From assembly GCA_014380155.1 (NCBI GenBank), contig JACMKJ010000326.1, positions 1 to 6,132 of the forward strand: a stretch of 6,132 nt of DNA, read 5' to 3'. A program made the position numbers and the translations under genes. Within the stretch, counting starts at the first letter, position 1. Every line of letters starts with the position of its first letter. Below are positions 1 through 5,314 of the stretch, piece after piece. The DNA comes from Rhizobacter sp. (GTDB taxonomy: Bacteria; Pseudomonadota; Gammaproteobacteria; Burkholderiales; Burkholderiaceae_C). The notes under the pieces were generated by a model. The model was not told the DNA's origin and ran no database searches. It saw nothing but the letters and a program-made list of their open reading frames with translations.

Positions 1-812
1 ACGAAGACGACGCCCGAGGTGCCCAGCGACAAGAAGCCATCACCGGGCCGCACCACGCCCACGCCGATGGCGCCAGCGGCGTTGTCGCCCGCACCGGCGG
101 CCACGCGCACATCAGGTCTGAGCCCCCAGGCCTGTGCCCAGCGCGGCAACAGCGTGCCGACGGCGTCGCTGCCTTCGTGCAGCGTGGGCATCTGGTCGGC
201 GCGCATGCCGCTGGCCGCCAACATCGGTGGGCTCCAGCAGCGCTCGGCCACGTCGAGCCAGAGCGTGCCGGCGGCGTCGGAGCAATCGCTGCTCATCACG
301 CCGGCCAGTTGCCACACCAGCCAGTCCTTGGGCAGCAACACCTTGGCCACGCGGGCGAACAGCTCGGGCTCGTGCTGCGCCACCCACATCAGCTTGGGCG
401 CGGTGAAGCCGGCCATCACGCGGTTGGCGGTGATCTGCCACGTGGCCGGCTCGCGGGCTTCGAGCTCGGCGCACTGGGCCTGGCTGCGGCCGTCGTTCCA
501 CAGGATGGCCGGGCGCAAGACCTCGCCCTCCGCATCGAGCAACACCGCGCCGTGCATCTGGCCCGCGGTGGCCAGCGCGCGCACGCCGTGCCATTGCGCG
601 GGTGTGGCTTTCTGGCGCAGCTCGCGCACGGCCTGGTGGGTCGCGGCCAGCCAATCGGCCGGGTTCTGTTCGGACCACAGCGCGTGCGGGCGCTGCACCT
701 GCAGCGGCGCGTTGGACTCGGCCAGCAATTGCCCGCTGGCCGAAAGCAGCACGGCCTTGACGCCCGAGGTGCCCAGGTCGAGGCCGAGCGCGATGGTGTC
801 ATCGACACTCAT
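1..812 (-). CDS. xylB: Xylulokinase XylB (FGGY kinase), N-terminal 270 residues, cut by window edge
   Basis: Cytoplasmic kinase that phosphorylates D-xylulose with ATP to D-xylulose 5-phosphate, feeding the pentose phosphate pathway. The frame is open from an ATG at 812 to the left edge. Visible motifs are the N-terminal phosphate-binding loop LGLDLGTSGVKAVLL (residues 9-23, Asp12), HALWSEQNP (about 41-49), the substrate-contact GQMHG (Met86-His87), AILWNDGRS (about 102-110), GFTAPKLMWV, LLPKDW, SDAAGTLWLDV, AGAGDNAAGAIGVG with the presumed catalytic base Asp243, and LSLGTSGVVF at the edge. From memory these match E. coli XylB block by block with an offset of about 6-10 residues. The family is about 485-500 residues, so some 215-230 are missing; this is a window cut, not a broken gene. 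The start overlaps the xylG stop (ATGA, 809-812), and AGGAGA lies 7 nt upstream. FGGY kinases vary in substrate, but the xylF/H neighbours favour xylulose. Confidence 0.95.
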   Translation of the reverse strand, partial: MSVDDTIALGLDLGTSGVKAVLLSASGQLLAESNAPLQVQRPHALWSEQNPADWLAATHQAVRELRQKATPAQWHGVRALATAGQMHGAVLLDAEGEVLRPAILWNDGRSQAQCAELEAREPATWQITANRVMAGFTAPKLMWVAQHEPELFARVAKVLLPKDWLVWQLAGVMSSDCSDAAGTLWLDVAERCWSPPMLAASGMRADQMPTLHEGSDAVGTLLPRWAQAWGLRPDVRVAAGAGDNAAGAIGVGVVRPGDGFLSLGTSGVVF

Positions 813-1615
813 GGTGCGCTCTCCTGCTGGCCGAAGCACTCCGCCACGCGCGTGACCTTCTTGCCGGCGATGATCATGCCCAGCACCTCGTCTTCGGTCA
901 CGTCAGACGTGCGGTAGGTGCCCACGGTCTTGCCGTTCTTCATCACCGACAGTCGGTCAGACAGGCCGAACACGTCGGGCATGTCGTGCGAGATGAGGAA
1001 GATGCCCACACCGCTGGCCTTGAGCTTGCGCACCAGCTCGTGGACCATGCGCGTCTCTTCGGGCCCGAGGGCGGCGCAGGGTTCGTCCATGATCAGCGCG
1101 CGTGCGTTGAAGTAGAGCGCCCGCGAGATGGCGACCACCTGGCGCTGCCCGCCCGAGAGCGAACGCACCGGCACGCGGATGTTCTTGAAGTTGGGGTTCA
1201 GGCGGTGGAACACATCGCGTGCGGCCTTCTCCATCGCGTAGTCGTCGAGCGTGCCCCAGCGGGTGAGCAGCTCGCGGCCCAGGAACAGGTTGGCCACGCT
1301 GTCGAGGTTGTCAGCCAGGGCCAGGGTCTGGTAGATGGTTTCGATGCCGAGCTTCTGCGAATCGGCCGGGCTCTCGAGCTGCACCGGCTGGCCCGCGACC
1401 CGCACTTCGCCGCTGTCGATGCTGAAGGCACCGGCCAGCAACTTCATCAGCGTGGACTTGCCGGCGCCGTTGTGGCCCAGCAGGGCCACCACTTCGCCCG
1501 GGTGCACCGACAGGCTCACACCCTCTACCGCGCGCACACCGTGGAAGGCCTTGTGGATGTCGCGCATCTCGATGAGCGGCGTGGTGGATGGCGATGTGTT
1601 CACTGGCGTGCTCAT
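809..1615 (-). CDS. xylG: Sugar ABC transporter ATP-binding protein, single-domain XylG/FrcA type
   Basis: ATPase that powers xylose import through XylH, acting at the inner face of the membrane. The 268-residue protein carries one complete nucleotide-binding domain: Walker A GHNGAGKST (47-55), Q-loop region ETIYQTLALADNL (92-104), ABC signature LSGGQRQ (153-159), Walker B ALIMDEP (173-179, catalytic Glu178), D-loop-like AALG (181-184) and H-loop His210 in LISHDM. It is about half the length of E. coli XylG (about 513 residues, two fused domains) and resembles the short FrcA-type ATPases of fructose/ribose-class importers, so it probably works as a homodimer. Cys180 replaces the more usual Thr in DEPTAALG. 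The ATG at 1615 overlaps the xylH stop by 4 nt, with GGGGAG at 1624-1629 about 8 nt upstream; the open frame extends further upstream only as a shadow of xylH. The symbol is given by role and context; frcA-like is the alternative name. Confidence 0.92.
   Translation of the reverse strand: MSTPVNTSPSTTPLIEMRDIHKAFHGVRAVEGVSLSVHPGEVVALLGHNGAGKSTLMKLLAGAFSIDSGEVRVAGQPVQLESPADSQKLGIETIYQTLALADNLDSVANLFLGRELLTRWGTLDDYAMEKAARDVFHRLNPNFKNIRVPVRSLSGGQRQVVAISRALYFNARALIMDEPCAALGPEETRMVHELVRKLKASGVGIFLISHDMPDVFGLSDRLSVMKNGKTVGTYRTSDVTEDEVLGMIIAGKKVTRVAECFGQQESAP
820..825 (-). promoter_or_regulatory. Ribosome binding site of xylB
   Basis: AGGAGA on the minus strand, 7 nt before the xylB ATG and inside the last codons of xylG. 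It supports the ATG at 812 as the start and shows that the overlapped gene can also recruit ribosomes on its own. Confidence 0.7.
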
Positions 1616-2793
1616 GTCATGCGCTCCCCGGTGGCGCGGCGGTAGAGCACGTCGAACACCACGGCCACGATCAGCACCTGGCCGATGATGACCATGCGAA
1701 GGCCGATGTTCACGTCGAGCAACAGCAGACCCGACTCCAGGAACTGGATCACCAGCGCGCCCAGCACCGAGCCCAGCACGGTGCCGCTGCCACCCGACAG
1801 GGCCACGCCGCCGATCACCGCGGCGGCGATCACGTACAGCTCCATGTTGGAGCCCAGCGAGTTGGTACCGGCGTTCAGCCGCGACACCGAGACCACCGCG
1901 GCCACGGTCACCATCACGGCCAGCAGCAAGAAGAGCTTGAGCATGACCCGCTTCACCGGGATGCCCACCAGCAACGCCGCTTCGGGGTTGCCGCCGATGG
2001 CATAGACATAGCGCCCGAAGCGCGTGCGATTGACGATGAAGGCCATGCCCGCCACCACCACGCCCCAGATCACCACCGGGATCGGAATGCCCTGGCCCGC
2101 GCCCTTGTCGGCCAGCACATAGGTGTTCATCGTGGCCACGAAGCCGAGCAGTGAGGCCATGAAGAAAAGCGTGAGCCCGGCCTCGAACCACAGCGGCCGC
2201 AGCGGGAAGCCGTGCGCATGCGCCCTGCGCCGTCGCGACACGGCGTTCCAGGCCAGCAGCAACGACAGGCCCAGGCCCAGCAACCAGCTGAGCACGGGGC
2301 CGAGCGAGCCTTCGAGGCCGCCGCCGATCATCAGGAAGACGGGGTCGTTGACGGGCTGTGTCTTGCCGTCGGCCACCAGGAAGGCGGCGCCGCGAAACGA
2401 CATCAGGCCGCCCAGCGTCACCACGAAAGAGGGCACGCCCAGGTAGGCGGTGAGCCAGCCCTGGTAGAGCGCGATGGCCAGCGACAGCGCCAGCCCGGCC
2501 AGCGAGGCCGGCACCCAGTGCCAGCCCTTGGTGTACATGAGAAAGGCAATCAGCACACCCACCACGCCCATCACCGAGCCGACCGACAGGTCGATCTGGC
2601 GCGCCACGATGATCAGCGCCACGGCGGCCGCGACGATGCCCACCACCGCCGTCTGCTGGGCGATGTTGTAGAGGTTCTCAGGCGTCAGGAAGGTGCCCGT
2701 GAGCACATGAAAGACCAGCGCCATGGCGATCAACACGCCCGCCATGATGGACAGGCGCAGGTCGAGGCTGCTGATTTGAAGTTGGTTCCACAT
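1612..2793 (-). CDS. xylH: Xylose ABC transporter permease XylH
   Basis: Inner-membrane permease of a high-affinity pentose importer (BPD_transp_2 family). The 393-residue product is almost entirely hydrophobic, with about ten membrane segments (roughly 15-32, 46-66, 71-87, 95-118, 122-140, 165-183, 203-221, 238-255, 284-304, 319-353 and 364-385, some of them paired). Family blocks are QIDLSVGSVMG (67-76, sequence of the conserved early loop), VPSFVVTLGGLMSFRG (120-135), the basic cytoplasmic loop SRRRRAHAHG (186-195), and FGRYVYAIGGNPEAALLVGI (259-278), the probable contact with the ATPase. I chose ATG 2793, which begins MWNQLQISSLDLR and gives the same length as I recall for E. coli XylH. 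The frame stays open to a GTG at 2844 and an ATG at 2832, but those sit in the intergenic hairpin and have no ribosome site. The chosen start has only a weak AGAAG upstream, which suggests lower translation than xylF. The stop is shared with the xylG start (ATGA). Confidence 0.95.
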   Translation of the reverse strand: MWNQLQISSLDLRLSIMAGVLIAMALVFHVLTGTFLTPENLYNIAQQTAVVGIVAAAVALIIVARQIDLSVGSVMGVVGVLIAFLMYTKGWHWVPASLAGLALSLAIALYQGWLTAYLGVPSFVVTLGGLMSFRGAAFLVADGKTQPVNDPVFLMIGGGLEGSLGPVLSWLLGLGLSLLLAWNAVSRRRRAHAHGFPLRPLWFEAGLTLFFMASLLGFVATMNTYVLADKGAGQGIPIPVVIWGVVVAGMAFIVNRTRFGRYVYAIGGNPEAALLVGIPVKRVMLKLFLLLAVMVTVAAVVSVSRLNAGTNSLGSNMELYVIAAAVIGGVALSGGSGTVLGSVLGALVIQFLESGLLLLDVNIGLRMVIIGQVLIVAVVFDVLYRRATGERMT

Positions 2794-2818
2794 GGGGTGC
2801 TTCTGCGTGCCGGACAGG

Positions 2819-2847
2819 CGCGTGCGCCGCATGACGCGGCACACGCG
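2819..2847 (-). ncRNA. Intergenic mRNA hairpin between xylF and xylH (cis element)
   Basis: In the minus-strand transcript the arm CGCGUGUGCCGC (2847-2836) pairs with GCGGCGCACGCG (2830-2819) over a 5-nt loop. This gives 12 pairs, 11 Watson-Crick and one U-G wobble. The wobble is allowed only in the minus-strand RNA (it would be C-A on the plus strand), which fits a structure acting in this operon's message. It begins 14 nt after the xylF stop and no U-tract follows, so it is not a standard intrinsic terminator. Hairpins after the binding-protein gene are known in other ABC operons (for example malE-malF), where they protect the upstream message and lower expression of the membrane genes. I infer the same role here. 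Confidence 0.7.
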
Positions 2848-2861
2848 GGGCTACAAACCGC

Positions 2862-3887
2862 TTACTTGCAGGCGGCAGGGCCGGCTGCCTTGTCAACGCC
2901 CTTGCACAAGGCGTCTTTGGAGATGTGGCCGGCCTTGACGACCACGTCGAGGTTGGCCTGCGTCACCGGCACGGCCTTGAGGAAGATCGCGGTCATCGGG
3001 ATCTTCTTCTCGCCTTCGGCCCAGGTCGACGAGCCTGCGACCTTCTTGCCACCGGCCAGCGCGAGGGCCGCAGTGGCGGCTTCGCGGCCGAGGTCACGTG
3101 CGTCTTTCCAGACCGACACCGTCTGCGTGCCCAGTGCCACGCGGTTCAGCGCGGCGTGGTCACCGTCCTGGCCCGACACCGGCACGCCCTTCAGGCCGCG
3201 TGCCGACAGGGCCGCCACGGCGCCACCAGCAGTGCCGTCGTTCGAGGCCACCACCGCGTCGACCTTGTTGGCGTTCTTGGTGAGGATCTGCTCCACGTTC
3301 TTTTGCGCCACTTCGGGCTTCCAGCCTTCGGTGTACTCCTCGCCGACGATTCGAATGTCGCCCTTCTTGATGGCATCGGCCAGCACCTCTTGTTGGCCTG
3401 CGCGCAGGAAGTCGGCGTTCGGGTCGGTGGGCGAGCCCTTGATCATCACGTAGTTGCCCTTCGGCTTGGCGGCCAGCACGGCGCGCGCCTGCATGCGGCC
3501 CACTTCCTTGTTGTCGAAGGTGATGTAGAACACCCCGGGCGCTTCGATCAGGCGGTCATAGGCGACCACCGGAATGTTCTTTGCCTTGGCCTTGGCGAGC
3601 GCGGGAACGATGGCGTCCTTGTCCATGGCCAGGATGATCAGCGCCTTGGCGCCCTTGGCGATGAGGCCGTCGATGTCGGCCAGCTGCTTCTCGGGCGAGC
3701 CGCCCGCGTCGGCGCTGACATAGCTGCCGCCTGCCTTGGCCAGCTGTCCCTTGATGGCGGCCTCGTCGGTCTTCCAGCGCTCTTCCTGGAAGTTGGACCA
3801 GCTCACGCCGACCAGGGTTTGTGCCATCGCCAGGCTGCCGAAGGTGGCCAGAAAGCCGGCGGCCAGAAGTTTGTGTTTCAGGTGCAT
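2862..3887 (-). CDS. xylF: Periplasmic D-xylose-binding protein XylF
   Basis: Periplasmic substrate-binding protein that captures xylose and delivers it to XylH (periplasmic binding protein type I fold). The 341-residue precursor starts with a clear signal peptide: MHLKHK, a hydrophobic core LLAAGFLATFGSLA, and a probable cleavage after AMA near residue 22. Blocks I recall from E. coli XylF follow: EERWKTDEAAIK (35-46), IPVVAYDRLI (105-114, with the sugar-contacting Asp-Arg), FYITFDNKEVG (120-130), GNYVMIKGSPTDPNADFLRAGQ (144-165), VDAVVASNDGTAGG (209-222) and VSGQDGD (237-243), then GTQTVSVWK (253-261). The ATG at 3887 is chosen for its strong AAGGAGA site and because the signal peptide begins there; the frame is open a further 34 codons upstream but those residues are not signal-like. 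The protein has only two cysteines, 328 and 340, both in the C-terminal tail. It is the first structural gene, 64 nt behind the repressor gene. Confidence 0.96.
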   Translation of the reverse strand: MHLKHKLLAAGFLATFGSLAMAQTLVGVSWSNFQEERWKTDEAAIKGQLAKAGGSYVSADAGGSPEKQLADIDGLIAKGAKALIILAMDKDAIVPALAKAKAKNIPVVAYDRLIEAPGVFYITFDNKEVGRMQARAVLAAKPKGNYVMIKGSPTDPNADFLRAGQQEVLADAIKKGDIRIVGEEYTEGWKPEVAQKNVEQILTKNANKVDAVVASNDGTAGGAVAALSARGLKGVPVSGQDGDHAALNRVALGTQTVSVWKDARDLGREAATAALALAGGKKVAGSSTWAEGEKKIPMTAIFLKAVPVTQANLDVVVKAGHISKDALCKGVDKAAGPAACK

Positions 3888-3891
3888 GTTG

Positions 3892-3898
3892 TCTCCTT
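3892..3898 (-). promoter_or_regulatory. Strong ribosome binding site that fixes the xylF start
   Basis: AAGGAGA on the minus strand, separated from the xylF ATG by CAAC. It is the best Shine-Dalgarno match in the window. It decides between this ATG and the in-frame upstream start at 3989, which would lie inside xylR. Strong initiation here fits the usual need for excess binding protein. Confidence 0.8.
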
Positions 3899-3913
3899 GC
3901 TGTTGTTGATGAA

Positions 3914-3944
3914 CGCGCCGGCATGCAACGGGAGCCGGCTCGCG
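3914..3944 (-). other. Possible hairpin in the xylR-xylF gap
   Basis: Two copies of GCCGGC (3917-3922 and 3934-3939) can pair over an 11-nt loop. Beyond a 2-nt bulge, 3 further pairs (CGC/GCG) extend the stem. It lies between the xylR stop and the xylF ribosome site and has no U-tract. It could be an RNA processing or stability element, but GCCGGC is self-palindromic and common in GC-rich DNA, so chance is a fair explanation. I see no promoter in this 64-bp gap, which favours co-transcription of xylR and xylF. Confidence 0.3.
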
Positions 3945-3951
3945 CTGGTGG

Positions 3952-5229
3952 TCATGCGTCGGGCCGTCTCCCGCCGCTTTCGTGATCAACGCCGTGGCGC
4001 GAGATCGATTCGACGACCTCGGTCGATTCGTCGAGCCGCTGCAGCACCAGCGAGGCGGCGCCGCGCGCCCACACCTCGTCGCCCTGGTGGCGCACCACCA
4101 GCTGCACGGCCTCGCGGTGCGGCAGCAGCATGGCCTGCGTCATGGCTTCGCGCAGGGCGGGCTCGTAGAGGTCGGCCGCACTCGTGCCGTCACCATCGAG
4201 CAGCACCAGTTGAGGCGCCAGCAGGTTGACCACGTTGCCTATCCATTGGCCGAGCGTGCTGCCTTGTGTCTCGAAGATCTCGCGGGCGCGTGCATTGCCC
4301 TGGCGCGCCAGCTTGATCAGCTCAGCGTGGGCGGCCATCACACCCTCGGCCGTCAGCGGCTCGTCGCCGGCCAGGAGCCCGGCCTGCCGACCCTGGCGCA
4401 CCAGCGCGTAGTGCGCGACGTAGGCCTCCAGGCAACCTTGTTTACCGCACTGGCAGGTGAAGCCGTTGCGCTGCAGCTGCAGGTGCGCCAGCTCGGAGGC
4501 CAGGCCCGAGTGCCCGCGGTAGATTTCGCCATTGAGCACGAGGCCCAGGCCCAGGCCGTGTTCGAGTGTGACCACCGCCATGTTGGCCACACGCGCGGCG
4601 TGCCCGAACCACTGCTCGGCCAGCGCGAGCATGTTGGCGTCGTTCTCGATGAAGACGGGCACACCCATCGCGTCGGTGAGCGCCTGGTCGAGCGACGCGG
4701 TGTCTTTGCGCGTGGCGGGTTTGAGCACCGGTGACCACAGCACTTCACCCCGCATCGAATCGACGAAGCCGGGCAGCGCCACACCCACGCCCGCCAGCCG
4801 CTGGCGCACGGCGCCACCAGCGCCGGCCAGGCAGGACTCGATTTCGCGCGCCAGGGTTCGCACCAGCGCGGTCTGTGTCATGGGCGAGGAGAGCGGCACC
4901 TTCAGCGTGTTGCGCACGCCGCCCGCAAAGTCGCACAAGGCCACGGTCAACTGGTGCACCGCCACCTTCACGCCGACCACCCAGGCGTGATCGGGGTTCA
5001 TCGCCAGCTCGCGTTCGCGCCGGCCACCGCCTTGCGAGGGCCGCGCGCCCACTTCGATCAGCGCGCCGCTCTCAAGCAGGCGCCGCGTCAGCGTCGACAC
5101 GGCGGGCTGGCTCAGCCCGGTGCGCTCAGCAATTTCCGCACGCGACAGCGGCTCGCTCGCCAGGCGGACGGCATGCAGTACCTGGTACAGGTGCAGCTGC
5201 GAGATTTGCCGTGATTGAAGACGCGCCAT
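3952..5229 (-). CDS. xylR: ROK-family transcriptional repressor, XylR type
   Basis: Probable xylose-responsive repressor of the operon. The 425 residues show the ROK-regulator layout: an N-terminal winged helix-turn-helix (about 20-60; recognition segment SRAEIAERTGLSQPAVSTLTRRL), then a sugar-kinase-like ROK domain. The first phosphate loop of true ROK kinases (DxGxT) is absent: residues 84-96 read VVGVKVAVHQLTV, so it should not phosphorylate sugar. Sugar-pocket and metal features remain: IENDANM with Asp197, GHSGLASELAHL with His249, and the ROK zinc motif CQCGKQGCLE (Cys259, 261, 266; Glu268). The ATG at 5229 gives a normal N-terminus for the family but has only a weak ribosome site. It lies directly upstream of xylF in the same direction, behind a palindromic candidate operator, so autoregulation is likely. 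The C-terminal tail (about 400-425) is polar and probably disordered. The effector is inferred from the neighbours; a related pentose or polyol is possible. Confidence 0.9.
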   Translation of the reverse strand: MARLQSRQISQLHLYQVLHAVRLASEPLSRAEIAERTGLSQPAVSTLTRRLLESGALIEVGARPSQGGGRRERELAMNPDHAWVVGVKVAVHQLTVALCDFAGGVRNTLKVPLSSPMTQTALVRTLAREIESCLAGAGGAVRQRLAGVGVALPGFVDSMRGEVLWSPVLKPATRKDTASLDQALTDAMGVPVFIENDANMLALAEQWFGHAARVANMAVVTLEHGLGLGLVLNGEIYRGHSGLASELAHLQLQRNGFTCQCGKQGCLEAYVAHYALVRQGRQAGLLAGDEPLTAEGVMAAHAELIKLARQGNARAREIFETQGSTLGQWIGNVVNLLAPQLVLLDGDGTSAADLYEPALREAMTQAMLLPHREAVQLVVRHQGDEVWARGAASLVLQRLDESTEVVESISRHGVDHESGGRRPDA

Positions 5230-5240
5230 GCCAGTCCATT

Positions 5241-5263
5241 GAAATAATGCGGCATTTTATTTC
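5241..5263. promoter_or_regulatory. Candidate XylR operator (inverted repeat)
   Basis: Perfect 7-bp arms GAAATAA (5241-5247) and TTATTTC (5257-5263) enclose a 9-bp core. Nested inside, and offset by one base, is an 11-bp palindrome AATGC-G-GCATT (5246-5256). The element lies 12 bp before the repressor start codon in a tract of about 30% G+C (5238-5281), sharply different from the surrounding genes. The size and symmetry fit a dimeric winged-helix repressor such as a ROK protein. That XylR is the protein bound here is an inference from position. Confidence 0.65.
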
Positions 5264-5280
5264 GGCGAGTTTTAATTGAA
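5254..5280 (-). promoter_or_regulatory. Possible sigma-70 promoter of the xylR-xylFHGB operon
   Basis: TAAAAT at 5259-5254 (minus strand) is a fair -10 box. TTCAAT at 5280-5275 is a weak -35 candidate at a short 15-bp spacing, and no better -35 is visible. The -10 lies inside the inverted repeat, so a bound repressor would block polymerase directly. Transcription would begin around 5246-5248 and leave a leader of only about 17-20 nt, consistent with the weak ribosome site in front of xylR. Confidence 0.4.
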
Positions 5281-5298
5281 TGGGGACTTACCCGCGTT

Positions 5299-5314
5299 GC
5301 ACCGAAGGGGGTGC
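5299..5314 (-). other. Short hairpin at the end of the FtsX-type permease gene
   Basis: GCACC and GGUGC can form a 5-bp stem over a 6-nt CCCUUC loop, starting at the last base of the permease stop codon. No U-tract follows. It may mark the transcript end or a processing site, but it is too short and lacks the tail of an intrinsic terminator. Read-through from the permease gene into xylR therefore cannot be excluded. Confidence 0.3.

Noticed and set aside
112..808. Other minus-strand open frames at 112-678 and 416-808, and plus-strand frames at 19-917.
   Set aside because: The xylB frame, which runs off the left edge, encodes a motif-by-motif xylulokinase. The others are compositional shadows.
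1616..2191. N-terminal extension of the xylG frame, open up to 2191.
   Set aside because: The extra 192 codons are the shadow of xylH in another frame. The ATG at 1615 has a ribosome site and the ATGA overlap, and the ABC domain begins normally after it.
2212..4229. Long plus-strand open frames (2212-3453, 413 codons; 2925-4229, 434 codons).
   Set aside because: They lie antisense to xylH, xylF and xylR. Their products are low-complexity (His/Arg/Ala/Gly-rich) with no motif, as expected for shadows of GC-rich genes. The minus-strand proteins match known families along their whole length.
5299..5314. Intrinsic terminator after the FtsX-type permease gene.
   Set aside because: The stem is only 5 bp and no run of U follows, so it is listed as a weak hairpin rather than a terminator.
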